From Cytophagales bacterium (GTDB taxonomy: Bacteria > Bacteroidota > Bacteroidia > Cytophagales > Amoebophilaceae), in the NCBI GenBank assembly GCA_022360235.1, contig JAKSDE010000204.1, positions 1-10,885 on the forward strand: DNA of 10,885 nucleotides, read 5' to 3'. Each line of letters starts with the position of its first letter. Position 1 is the stretch's first letter. The notes below the pieces were generated by a model, which was not told the DNA's origin, ran no database searches, and worked only from the letters and a program-made list of their open reading frames with translations. Both the position numbers and the translations under genes were made by a program. Positions 1 to 6,462 of the stretch are shown piece after piece.

Positions 1-2
1 AA

Positions 3-119
3 GGTAGAGAAGAAGGTATTCTTGAAACGGCTAAAAATTTAATTCAACAAGGAATACCCCTTGATGTTATTTCTAAAGCAACTGGCCTCAATAGAGAAGA
101 GCTTGCTCAGCTATCCTAG
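3..119 (+). CDS. C-terminal tail of an Rpn-family (PD-(D/E)XK) nuclease/transposase, partial
   Basis: The last 38 codons of a gene that begins before the window are open from position 3 to the TAG at 117-119. The tail contains ETAKNLIQQGIPLDVISKAT followed by GLNREELAQL. This 'A-x-NL-x-x-x-G-x-x-x-x-x-I-x-x-x-TGL-x-x-EE' pattern is the usual end of Rpn proteins (recombination-promoting nuclease, formerly transposase_31). Members carry a PD-(D/E)XK nuclease core and often occur in many copies in repeat-rich genomes. The catalytic core lies outside the window, so I cannot say whether the gene is intact. The family call rests on the tail motif alone. It lies directly beside a stretch of decayed mobile-element sequence. 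Confidence 0.65.
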   Translation, partial: GREEGILETAKNLIQQGIPLDVISKATGLNREELAQLS

Positions 120-392
120 CCTTGCCAGGTCCCATCAAGGGACTATTCATCCAGCTATAGCAAAGCCGTACCGAAATCCAAAGGGAAACGTTTTCCAAAG
201 AAGTGAGCACATCTTTGACCCAAACGGCTAATTCATATAGATTCGTTATGCCTTTATTCAACAAGAGCAATAGCGTGTGATTCAGCCTAGCCCATGACTT
301 AGAGGATCGTTAGGTGTTTCGAAAGCAACATCAGCACTAGCCTGCTGCCAAACGCATCAAAATCCGCTCATATAGCCTGTAAAGAAGAGATA

Positions 393-413
393 TAACCTAA
401 TTTTGCAACAGTC
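393..413 (-). mobile_element. Insertion-sequence-like terminal repeat, orphan end
   Basis: Read on the minus strand from 413, the sequence is GACTGTTGCAAAATTAGG. This resembles terminal inverted repeats of IS elements with CTGT-N-G-N-AAAA ends. It also resembles the left end of the small element at 625 (GGCTGTAGAAAACTAGG), with the shared pattern CTGTWGMAAAMYTAGG. Its orientation implies that the parent element lay to the left, at lower coordinates. No partner end or transposase is visible in the window, so this is probably a remnant. A chance match cannot be excluded. Confidence 0.4.
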
Positions 414-417
414 TTAT

Positions 418-438
418 AACTAAGAACTAGGAACTAGA
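418..438 (+). repeat. Tandem heptamer array A (3 units, AACTARG type)
   Basis: Three consecutive heptamers are visible: AACTAAG (418-424), AACTAGG (425-431) and AACTAGA (432-438). The array lies 4 bases after the IS-like end at 413 and 2 bases before the dispersed repeat at 441. Two more arrays of the same family occur at 718-738 and 10694-10714. Cyanobacterial short tandemly repeated heptamers (STRR) are similar in form, but I claim no relationship. Confidence 0.7.
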
Positions 439-440
439 AT

Positions 441-594
441 AGTCGGCCCTTAACAAGTATTCAATACGGTGTTTTACGCTTAAAATGACTCTCTTAGCTC
501 ACCAAAACTCATGTATAGCGTAGCCATATGGGCAAGAAAAACCTGTATGGCACTCCAAAATCTTGCAAAAAAATAGTATATCCTATCAAACATA
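441..594 (-). repeat. Dispersed repeat, copy 1
   Basis: This stretch matches 10732-10885 in the same orientation along its whole length, at roughly 80-85% identity by eye. The best-conserved block is around 502-555, which includes CTCATGTATAGCGTAGC and TGGCACTCCAAAA. Small indels separate the copies, notably a run of 7 A here against 6 in copy 2. The minus-strand label follows the reading frame inside the repeat. The repeat may run on beyond 594, but copy 2 is cut by the window end, so the true length is unknown. Confidence 0.85.
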
Positions 595-638
595 GAGATC
601 CGCCTTTGAAAAATGGCGTTCAGAGGGGCTGTAGAAAA
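480..638 (-). pseudogene. Decayed reading frame within the dispersed repeat, perhaps a transposase C-terminus
   Basis: The minus strand is open from about 638 to a TAA at 480-482. It includes an internal ATG at 591-593 that would give 37 residues containing FFARFWSAIQVFLAHMATLY and ending SFGELRESF. The second repeat copy encodes the nearly identical ARFWSAIKVFLANIATLYMS and the same TAA. The hydrophobic tail is reminiscent of the last residues of IS5-type transposases, but I see no catalytic motif and do not call a family. By eye, copy differences in the aligned codons are mostly amino-acid changing (about 5 against 2 silent), which fits decay. The upstream part overlaps the inverted-repeat end at 625-639. 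The plus-strand 69-codon frame here is a shadow. Confidence 0.35.
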
Positions 639-712
639 CTAGGCAAGAATTGCTTCCATTCAGTCATGGTTTCCCCGCTTATACGGGGAAAGGCGTGTTT
701 TCTACAGTCCCC
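625..712. mobile_element. 88-bp MITE-like element with terminal inverted repeats and central hairpin
   Basis: The left end GGGGCTGTAGAAAAC (625-639) is the reverse complement of the right end GTTTTCTACAGTCCCC (697-712), apart from one inserted base. Between them is a perfect 8-bp hairpin, TTTCCCCG (670-677) and CGGGGAAA (684-691), with a 6-base loop. The ends resemble IS terminal repeats, so this looks like an internally deleted, non-autonomous element. I see no convincing target-site duplication. The heptamer array at 718 follows 5 bases after the right end. The central hairpin has no T tract on either strand, so it does not look like a normal terminator for mnmE. Confidence 0.55.
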
Positions 713-717
713 TATCG

Positions 718-738
718 AACTCAGAACTCAGAACTAAT
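718..738 (+). repeat. Tandem heptamer array B (2 exact AACTCAG units plus a degenerate third)
   Basis: AACTCAG occurs twice exactly (718-724 and 725-731), followed by the degenerate unit AACTAAT (732-738). It is the same family as the arrays at 418 and 10694. It lies between the right end of the 88-bp element (712) and the mnmE stop codon (766). Confidence 0.65.
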
Positions 739-765
739 CAGTAATAGTTGTTTAGTTACAAGCGT

Positions 766-2142
766 TTACTTTCCGATACAAAACTTTGAAAATATATTGT
801 CCAGTAGATCTTCTGTAGTGATCTCACCTGTAATCTCACCTAGATGATAAAGCGCGTTACGAATATCCAAAACGAGTAGTTCATTCGTAAGATGGTGCGC
901 TATACCCCTAAGCACATCTTCTAGAGCTGCTTTACTTTTTTGGAGGCTTTCATAATGACGCACATTCGTAACAATGGTATCCATTTTTTGTAGTTTGTCT
1001 AGATGAATCAGGGCTATAATTTTTTCTTTGAGCACGTCTAAATGAAGCTTTTTAGCTGCTGCTATCATTACAAAATCATCCTTTTTCAGACGTTGTAATA
1101 AGGCAGGCTGGGCTGCGTCTACTTTATTACCCACCTTGAGAAAAGGAATGCCTAAGCTTTCAAGTCGTTCATTCGTCTGATAGATATCCTCTAAACTTTC
1201 AGTAGTTAAATCAAAGAGATAAATGATCAGCGATGCTTTTTCCATTTTTTCGTGTGTCCTGGCAACACCCATCGCCTCTATTTCATCGGTTGCCGCTCTC
1301 AAGCCAGCTGTATCTATCAATCGAAAATTCACCCCTTCGATGTTGAGCTCATCTTCAATAAAGTCACGCGTTGTACCAGGGATATCCGAGACAATCGCTT
1401 TTTCTTCATTAAGTAAGGCATTGAGTAAGGTAGATTTACCAACATTAGGTTTGCCAGCAATCACCGTAGGAACACCATTTTTAATAACATTGCCTAGCTC
1501 AAAACTTTCAATCAGTTGTGTACTTTGTGCTATTAACGTTTGAATGAGTTTCTTTAACTCATCTCTACTAGCAAAAGCTACATCTTCTTCTGCAAAGTCT
1601 AGCTCCAACGCTAACATAGCGGCAAAATGGATTAGCTTATCTCTTAATTCCTTAATCTTAACAGAAAAGCCTCCTCGCATTTGATGGAGGGCTGCTTTAT
1701 GAGCGATGGCTGAATCAGAAGCAATGAGGTCAGCAATAGCCTCTGCTTGTGCCAAATCGAACTGTCCATTTAAGAAAGCCCGTTGGGTAAACTCTCCTGG
1801 CTTGGCTAAGCGAGCCCCCTGCCTGATGAGCAGTTGAATGATTTGATGGATAATAAAGCTTGCCCCATGACAGGAGATTTCTACACAATCTTCTCTGGTA
1901 AAAGACTTAGGCGCTTTAAAAATAGAGACTAATACTTCATCGATTATTTTTTCTTGATCGCGAATCGTACCAAAGTGGATGGTATAAGGTGGTTGTTTCG
2001 TTAAGTCTTTCCCCTTAAAAACTCGATTAGTGATGTTTATAGCTGATTTCCCCGAAAGCCGAATCACTGCAATAGCACTACTTCCTGACGGCGTGGCTAG
2101 GGCAACGATCGTATCTTCTTGATGTATAAGTGTAGGTACCAC
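766..2142 (-). CDS. mnmE: tRNA modification GTPase MnmE (TrmE)
   Basis: MnmE is a dimeric, potassium-activated GTPase that acts with MnmG. Together they install the 5-(carboxymethyl)aminomethyl group on wobble uridine 34 of certain tRNAs, using a tetrahydrofolate one-carbon donor. The 458 residues match the usual length. The N-terminal folate-binding domain (about 1-120) opens with the typical [20 protein letters not shown]. The G domain sits within a helical domain: G1 GKPNVGKS (230-237), G2 GTTRD (256-260), G3 DTAG (277-280) with the expected glutamate at 289, and G4 NKVD (339-342). The protein ends in CIGK with the conserved cysteine 455. All key residues are present, so it should be functional. 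The ATG at 2140-2142 is chosen because it gives the standard N-terminus. The gene is divergent from rpe, and no terminator with a T tract is evident downstream. Confidence 0.97.
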   Translation of the reverse strand: MVPTLIHQEDTIVALATPSGSSAIAVIRLSGKSAINITNRVFKGKDLTKQPPYTIHFGTIRDQEKIIDEVLVSIFKAPKSFTREDCVEISCHGASFIIHQIIQLLIRQGARLAKPGEFTQRAFLNGQFDLAQAEAIADLIASDSAIAHKAALHQMRGGFSVKIKELRDKLIHFAAMLALELDFAEEDVAFASRDELKKLIQTLIAQSTQLIESFELGNVIKNGVPTVIAGKPNVGKSTLLNALLNEEKAIVSDIPGTTRDFIEDELNIEGVNFRLIDTAGLRAATDEIEAMGVARTHEKMEKASLIIYLFDLTTESLEDIYQTNERLESLGIPFLKVGNKVDAAQPALLQRLKKDDFVMIAAAKKLHLDVLKEKIIALIHLDKLQKMDTIVTNVRHYESLQKSKAALEDVLRGIAHHLTNELLVLDIRNALYHLGEITGEITTEDLLDNIFSKFCIGK

Positions 2143-2187
2143 GATTAGAAACGATTGCGTGTTGAATGTTTATTGATTAGCTTTTTG

Positions 2188-2220
2188 CTGCTATCAAGCC
2201 AATAGTATGGCTTTTAGCAG
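2188..2220 (-). promoter_or_regulatory. Stem-loop in the presumed 5' leader of mnmE
   Basis: CTGCTA (2188-2193) pairs with TAGCAG (2215-2220), and AAGCCA (2196-2201) pairs with TGGCTT (2208-2213). Together they give 12 base pairs interrupted by a small 2x1 internal loop and closed by a 6-base loop. It lies 46-78 bases upstream of the mnmE ATG. On the mnmE strand it is followed by A-rich rather than T-rich sequence, so it is not a typical intrinsic terminator in that direction. A role in translation control or mRNA stability is possible. I recognise no known riboswitch class. Confidence 0.45.
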
Positions 2221-2290
2221 ATACTTAATAAAATGCACTGTAAATTAAAATAGCACAAAAATAATACATTTTCTACGACGATGTATCCTG

Positions 2291-2298
2291 CAAAATTA
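2291..2298 (-). promoter_or_regulatory. Candidate Bacteroidota -7 element for mnmE
   Basis: On the minus strand this reads TAATTTTG, a full match to the Bacteroidota -7 consensus TAnnTTTG. It would place the start of transcription near 2284 and give mnmE a leader of about 140 bases that includes the stem-loop at 2188-2220. No clear TTG -33 element is seen 19-21 bases upstream, which lowers confidence. Confidence 0.3.
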
Positions 2299-2351
2299 TT
2301 TTTATAGTAACTTTCTCTTCTTAAAATTAACTAATGGAAGAAAAAAATTAC

Positions 2352-2381
2352 TTGAAGATAAAGTGATTATTCGTAATTTTA
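2352..2381 (+). promoter_or_regulatory. Candidate Bacteroidota promoter for rpe
   Basis: A TTG at 2352-2354 is followed after exactly 19 bases by TAATTTTA (2374-2381), which is 5 of 6 fixed positions of TAnnTTTG. The spacing fits the group's -33/-7 rule. Transcription would start within a few bases of the rpe ATG at 2388, so the mRNA would have essentially no leader. The region is AT-rich, so a chance match is possible. Confidence 0.35.
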
Positions 2382-2387
2382 ACAGAT

Positions 2388-3044
2388 ATGATCGTAGCCC
2401 CTTCTATACTATCAGCAGACTTTGCCAATCTGCAAAGCGAACTTGAACTCATTAATCGAAGCCAAGCTGATTGGATTCATGTGGATGTAATGGATGGGCT
2501 GTTTGTGCCTAATATCTCATTGGGGCTACCTGTTTGTGAAGCTATAGCACAGCATACTACTAAGCCCTTAGACATCCATTTGATGATCGAAAAGCCAGCA
2601 AGATACTTAGAAGCATTTAAAAATGCAGGGGCATCGATCTTATCCGTGCACTACGAAGCCTGTCCGCACCTACATAGTGTCATTCAAGCGATCAAGTCAT
2701 TAGATTGCAAAGCAGGTGTAGCGATCAACCCACATACTAGTGTACAACTATTAGAGGATATCATTAACGAAATAGATGTAGTATGTGTTATGTCTGTGAA
2801 TCCTGGCTTTGGTGGGCAAAAGTTTATTGAAAATACCTATAATAAGATAAAGCTACTTAAAGAAATAATTAACGATGCAGAAGCGCAAACATTGATCGAG
2901 ATAGATGGTGGCGTGAATCTAGAAAATGGTACATGCCTTGTAACACAAGGGGCTGATGTGTTAGTAGTAGGCAATTTTGTATTTAAGTCAAACGATCCTT
3001 TACAAACGATCCATGATTTGAAAAATTTAGAAATGATTGGTTGA
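2388..3044 (+). CDS. rpe: Ribulose-phosphate 3-epimerase
   Basis: Rpe interconverts D-ribulose 5-phosphate and D-xylulose 5-phosphate in the cytosolic non-oxidative pentose phosphate pathway. The 218-residue protein is a metal-dependent TIM barrel of normal length. It begins with the family signature APSILSADFANL (residues 4-15). The metal and catalytic residues are all visible: H31 and D33 in HVDVMDG, H64 in DIHLMIEKP, and D173 in IEIDGG. Other signatures are AINPHTS (112-118), SVNPGFGGQKFI (136-147) and GADVLVVGNFVF for phosphate binding. The ATG at 2388 gives the usual N-terminus just ahead of the signature. No Shine-Dalgarno site is seen, and a predicted promoter lies almost against the start codon. 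The gene is divergent from mnmE. The next gene begins 84 bases after the stop codon and may be cotranscribed. Confidence 0.97.
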   Translation: MIVAPSILSADFANLQSELELINRSQADWIHVDVMDGLFVPNISLGLPVCEAIAQHTTKPLDIHLMIEKPARYLEAFKNAGASILSVHYEACPHLHSVIQAIKSLDCKAGVAINPHTSVQLLEDIINEIDVVCVMSVNPGFGGQKFIENTYNKIKLLKEIINDAEAQTLIEIDGGVNLENGTCLVTQGADVLVVGNFVFKSNDPLQTIHDLKNLEMIG

Positions 3045-3127
3045 CTTTATTAGCTATTCAACCTAACTTTGCAAGACTTTATAATAAAGAAAATAGCATA
3101 TTTGTTTAACATTTTAAGTCTTATAAG

Positions 3128-3754
3128 ATGATGAGAAACGTATTTCACACCGTATCATTGCTAGTGATACTTACTGTATTTACCCTTGGATGTGATAGCG
3201 TGTCACGTATTAGTTCTTCCCAAACCACAGATCTTAGTGGTCGTTGGAATGATACAGACTCACGGTTAGTAGCTGAAGAGATGACCAAGGATGTTATTAA
3301 TAGACCGTGGCTAGAAAAATTTGCGCGTACCCATGAGAAGAAGAAACCCGTAGTAATAGTAGGTGTAATACTTAACAAGAGTCATGAACATATCGAGCCA
3401 GAAACTTTTATCAAGGATATAGAAAGAGAGGTAATCAATACGGGAACTGTTCGCATAGTAGAGAATGGCATTTTTAGAGAAAAGCTCCGAGAAGAAAGAA
3501 TAGAGCAACAAAGTGCTGCTTCTCCTGAAACGCAAAAAAAGTTAGGTCGTGAGCTAGGGGCAGACTTTATGATGTTCGGAACCATTAACACGATTGTGGA
3601 TACGAAAAAGAAAAACAAGGTGGTTTTCTACCAAGTAGATTTACAACTATCCGATCTCGAAACCAATGAAGTTGTTTGGGTAGGAAGTAAGAAAATCAAA
3701 AAATACCTAGGAGGTAAGAAAGTCAAAAAGAAATATAGAGGTAAGGAACAATAA
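3128..3754 (+). CDS. lpoB: LpoB-like lipoprotein, putative activator of a penicillin-binding protein
   Basis: LpoB proteins are outer-membrane lipoproteins that reach through the periplasm and stimulate the bifunctional peptidoglycan synthase PBP1b. The 208 residues start with a lipoprotein signal peptide (hydrophobic stretch about 8-20, lipobox TLGC, acylated cysteine 22). The LpoB domain follows, with the typical DLSGRWNDTDSRLVAEEM, a buried strand PVVIVGVILNKS, FIKDIEREVINTG, LGRELGADFMMFGTI, and a closing FYQVDLQLSDLETNEVVW. The C-terminal 20 residues are unusually lysine-rich. The domain match is strong, but the partner in this organism is not known, since Bacteroidota and Enterobacteria differ in their synthases. 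The gene symbol is therefore by family. The nearby COG3014 gene supports an envelope role. A hairpin terminator lies just downstream. Confidence 0.85.
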   Translation: MMRNVFHTVSLLVILTVFTLGCDSVSRISSSQTTDLSGRWNDTDSRLVAEEMTKDVINRPWLEKFARTHEKKKPVVIVGVILNKSHEHIEPETFIKDIEREVINTGTVRIVENGIFREKLREERIEQQSAASPETQKKLGRELGADFMMFGTINTIVDTKKKNKVVFYQVDLQLSDLETNEVVWVGSKKIKKYLGGKKVKKKYRGKEQ

Positions 3755-3813
3755 AATCAGCAAGAAAATTATCTGAAGAACTAACTTTAGCCTTTCCTTT
3801 ACTACTTTCTCCG

Positions 3814-3861
3814 TGCATTACCTTTCTTTTTAAGCACAACGTTAAAAGGAAGTGTAATGCA
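3814..3861 (+). terminator. Intrinsic-terminator-like hairpin after the LpoB-like gene
   Basis: A 20-base arm (3814-3833, beginning TGCATTACC) pairs with 3842-3861 (ending GTAATGCA). The pairing comprises 17 Watson-Crick pairs, 2 G-U pairs and 1 mismatch, with an 8-base loop. TTGTTTTTT follows at once (3862-3870). Its position 59 bases after the LpoB-like stop codon and 56 bases before the next likely start suits a terminator. It would separate this gene from the COG3014 gene, unless readthrough occurs. Confidence 0.65.
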
Positions 3862-3917
3862 TTGTTTTTTAGAAATGATGGCTATTTTACGGTAAACTTG
3901 GAGTGATGGTTGCCAAT

Positions 3918-5303
3918 ATGAAGAAAAGCTACTTCCTATTATTTTTGCTCTCTTCCTTACTGCTACATTCCTGCGTTACCTATTATCAAAAAAGCGCCAA
4001 GTTTAATAAGCTATTTGAGAGCGGGAAACTAGAAGCAGCAGATAAACTCCTTGCCAAGGATAAAAAAGCTGAACGAAGAAAGACAAGGCTTTTGTACTAC
4101 TTAAATCGAGGTACGCTTGCCCATTTAATGGGAAAATACGAAGAAAGTAATTATTTTTTCGAGCAAGCATACATTACGCATGAAGACTTTCTAGCCAAAC
4201 CTATTAATGAAGCATTAGCTTTTGTGACCAATCCTACTGTCACTGATTACCGGGGTGAAGACCATGAAGTGCTATTGATCCACTACTACAAAACACTCAA
4301 CTTTTTACAACTAGGAAAAAACAATGAAGCATTGGTAGAGTGCCGTCGATTAAATATTAAGCTTAATCAGTTGAGTGATAAGTATCAATCTGATAACAAA
4401 TACAGACGAGATGCTTTTATTCATACGTTGATGGGCTTGGTGTATCAGGCTAATCACGATTACAACAATGCCTTTATCGCTTACAGAAATGCTGTAGAAA
4501 TATACCAAGAAGACTATAAGCGACTTTTTGGAGTAGACACTCCCGAACAACTTAAACAAGATTTGCTTTACACGGCTTATAAAACGGGTTTCTATGATCA
4601 AGTGCATAAGTACGAACAGCTATTTAATTTGAAATATAACCCTTCAGAAGAGAGCACAACAGGTGACCTAGTCTTCCTATGGAACAATGGTTTAGGACCC
4701 ATTAAAAGTGAGTGGGATATCAGTTTTGTGATTGTAAGAGGAACCGGGGGGATGGTTACCTTTGTCAATGAAGAACGGGGCCTGTTCTTTCCTTTCCCAC
4801 TAGAGAGTAACAATAGTGCAATAGGAACCCTATCGGATTTAGAATTCATTCAGGTTGCCTTCCCCCAATATGTAGAAAGACCTACTTTGTATGATAATGC
4901 CGTTATAAGTACAAATGGTTGTACTTATCCGTTTGAAATAGCAGAAGATATTAATGCCATTTCCTTCAAAGTACTCAACCAACGAATGCTCCTAGAATTT
5001 GGTAAATCACTATTGCGGGTAGCGCTCAAAAAAGCAGCTGAATATCAGTTAAGAAGTAAAGATGATAAACTAGGAGCCGTGCTAGGTGTAGTTAATTTAG
5101 CCACCGAAAAAGCCGATACGAGAAATTGGCAAACGATGCCACACAGTATTTATTATACGCGTGTTACACTACCGGCGGGTAAGCAGCAAGTAAGTTTTCA
5201 AGCATTCTCTAAGAAGTCTCTTCAAGACAATCAACGAGAAGATTTTTATTCTGATGTTAAACAAGGGCAAACCCAATTTTATACTTTTAGTTCACTACGT
5301 TGA
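3918..5303 (+). CDS. COG3014-family lipoprotein with TPR-like repeats
   Basis: This is a predicted exported lipoprotein of unknown molecular function. From the ATG at 3918 the signal peptide reads MKKSYFLLFLLSSLLLHSC, with an LHSC lipobox and acylated Cys19. In-frame GTG (3903) and ATG (3906) starts would add up to five residues. I prefer 3918 because it gives a classic basic n-region, although the weak GGAG at 3900-3903 is not ideally spaced for either. The N-terminal half has helical TPR-like units, for example LNRGTLAHLMGKYEESNYFF and LMGLVYQANHDYNNAFIAYR. The C-terminal half carries COG3014 hallmarks such as LWNNGLGPIKSEW, TEKADTRNWQTMP and TLPAGKQQVSF. COG3014 genes are often near lpoB genes in other bacteria, which points to a shared envelope role. 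Family membership is fairly sure, but function is not. Confidence 0.85.
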   Translation: MKKSYFLLFLLSSLLLHSCVTYYQKSAKFNKLFESGKLEAADKLLAKDKKAERRKTRLLYYLNRGTLAHLMGKYEESNYFFEQAYITHEDFLAKPINEALAFVTNPTVTDYRGEDHEVLLIHYYKTLNFLQLGKNNEALVECRRLNIKLNQLSDKYQSDNKYRRDAFIHTLMGLVYQANHDYNNAFIAYRNAVEIYQEDYKRLFGVDTPEQLKQDLLYTAYKTGFYDQVHKYEQLFNLKYNPSEESTTGDLVFLWNNGLGPIKSEWDISFVIVRGTGGMVTFVNEERGLFFPFPLESNNSAIGTLSDLEFIQVAFPQYVERPTLYDNAVISTNGCTYPFEIAEDINAISFKVLNQRMLLEFGKSLLRVALKKAAEYQLRSKDDKLGAVLGVVNLATEKADTRNWQTMPHSIYYTRVTLPAGKQQVSFQAFSKKSLQDNQREDFYSDVKQGQTQFYTFSSLR

Positions 5304-5542
5304 TACTCCTGTAGAGGAAGCAAGAGATCTTATGACCATTTTTTGATAAAATAATCGTAAATTAGATGCCCGTAGAAAAAGTGGCAACACAATGCCTCCT
5401 TATATTAAAAACGAAGCGCTTCAATTGATAGGAGAACGCTAAAATTAAATAGTTTCAAAAAATAAGTGCTATCCCTGTGGGATAATAAGCTAAGCGTGTT
5501 GAGAATGAGCACGACATTAACCTAGACTTACGCAAGAGACCA

Positions 5543-6325
5543 ATGCAAAGACTTACACCAATTGTTAAAAATATCCTTCTCCTTAATATTGGTCTCTTCC
5601 TAATACAAAGTTTTTTAGGAGTCAATTTAGTTGATATACTGGGTTTAAGATACATTGCTTCTGACCATTTTAAGCCTTATCAATTCTTTACGCATCTGTT
5701 CGTTCATGCAGACTTCATGCACCTTTTTAGCAACATGTTTACCTTATTTATGTTTGGCGCCATTTTAGAGAATACGTTAAATTCCCGAAGATTTTTAATG
5801 TTTTATATCATTACAGGGCTAGGTGCAGCAGTTTTATATTCATTCATCTATTACTTCGAAGTAAATAAGATTGAGATAGCATACCATGCTTACTTAGCCG
5901 ACCCTGGCCCAGAGCATTTTAATACTTATCTTAGCCAATTCTCTCAAGGAGCCTACAAGGAATTTTATGATTTTAGTACTATTTTCTTTGATCATGCTAA
6001 TGACACGAAATACATAGCAGAAAGTAAAGTAATAGCCCAAAAGCTATACGAACTCAAAGCTAATATTCCGATAGTAGGCGCTTCAGGAGCCATATTTGGT
6101 ATATTGATGGCCTTTGCCATGTTATTTCCGAATGTAGAACTGTTTCTACTATTCCTTCCTATCCCAATTAAAGCCAAGTATTTTATCGCCCTCTTTGGGA
6201 CTTATGAACTATATGCAGGGCTTCAGAAAAACCCAAGCGACAATGTAGCGCATTTTGCGCATTTAGGAGGGATATTGTTTGCCTATTTCTTTATCAGATG
6301 GTGGAGAAAGCGACTGCATTCCTAG
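5543..6325 (+). CDS. Rhomboid-family intramembrane serine protease
   Basis: Rhomboids cut substrates within the membrane using a serine-histidine dyad. The 260-residue protein has about six hydrophobic segments. All catalytic signatures are present: HLFSN with H60 and N64, GASGA with nucleophile S181 (179-183), and AHFAHLGG with H237 and catalytic H240. An extended hydrophilic stretch of about 70 residues (about 107-175) sits between the early membrane helices and the GASGA helix. It is longer than in the E. coli GlpG core and seems typical of Bacteroidota homologues. The substrate is unknown. The ATG at 5543 is used because it precedes the first membrane segment directly. The 239-base gap upstream holds a small 6-bp hairpin (5470-5484) and no gene that I recognise. 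The protein should be active. Confidence 0.92.
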   Translation: MQRLTPIVKNILLLNIGLFLIQSFLGVNLVDILGLRYIASDHFKPYQFFTHLFVHADFMHLFSNMFTLFMFGAILENTLNSRRFLMFYIITGLGAAVLYSFIYYFEVNKIEIAYHAYLADPGPEHFNTYLSQFSQGAYKEFYDFSTIFFDHANDTKYIAESKVIAQKLYELKANIPIVGASGAIFGILMAFAMLFPNVELFLLFLPIPIKAKYFIALFGTYELYAGLQKNPSDNVAHFAHLGGILFAYFFIRWWRKRLHS

Positions 6326-6355
6326 TAACGCAAACTTCAAAAATTAGAAACTTGG

Positions 6356-6378
6356 ATAACGGTTAATTGTTATTTTTT
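6356..6378 (+). terminator. Weak terminator-like hairpin after the rhomboid gene
   Basis: ATAACGG (6356-6362) can pair with TTGTTAT (6367-6373), two of the pairs being G-U, around a 4-base loop. A run of six T follows (6373-6378). The stem is AT-rich and marginal, but the location 31 bases after the stop codon and the T run suit an intrinsic terminator. Confidence 0.35.
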
Positions 6379-6462
6379 ACATCTTGTCTCCGAATGGCTC
6401 ACTGTCGTTAATAAGAACTAAAAGATCATCCACGTACCTGGATAATTTGATTCTACTAAGCT

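Larger units (their letters stand above)
120..765. other. Gene-free spacer of decayed mobile-element and repeat sequence
   Basis: These 646 bases between the Rpn tail and the mnmE stop codon hold no intact gene. Bases 120-392 show nothing I recognise: every frame is broken by stops, and the 60-codon minus-strand frame at 88-270 has no recognisable motif. From 393 on the spacer is a mosaic of an IS-end-like sequence, a heptamer array, a dispersed repeat, a short element with inverted ends, and a second heptamer array, each listed separately. The mosaic points to repeated insertion followed by decay. Confidence 0.6.

Noticed and set aside
88..270. 60-codon open frame on the minus strand
   Set aside because: It overlaps the Rpn tail, has no recognisable motif, and shows no start signal. 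It looks like a chance frame in decayed sequence.
670..691. Perfect 8-bp hairpin as a terminator for mnmE
   Set aside because: No T tract follows on either strand, and it lies centrally within the inverted-repeat element, which explains it better.
528..737. 69-codon plus-strand frame
   Set aside because: It runs through the dispersed repeat, the 88-bp inverted-repeat element and a heptamer array, so it is a composite of unrelated repeats. The minus frame is the one shared between repeat copies.
418..738. Possible CRISPR array suggested by short repeated units
   Set aside because: The units are 7-base direct tandems without spacers, and no cas gene is present.
3076..3088. Short palindrome CTTTATAATAAAG upstream of the LpoB-like gene
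   Set aside because: Six-base arms of pure AT-rich sequence are expected by chance in this DNA, and there is no supporting promoter or operator context.
5391..5441. 16-codon ATG frame between the COG3014 and rhomboid genes
   Set aside because: Too short, with no ribosome site and no recognisable product.
5470..5484. TATCCC/GGGATA hairpin upstream of the rhomboid gene
   Set aside because: A single 6-bp stem without a T tract or match to any known regulatory RNA. It is too short to call.
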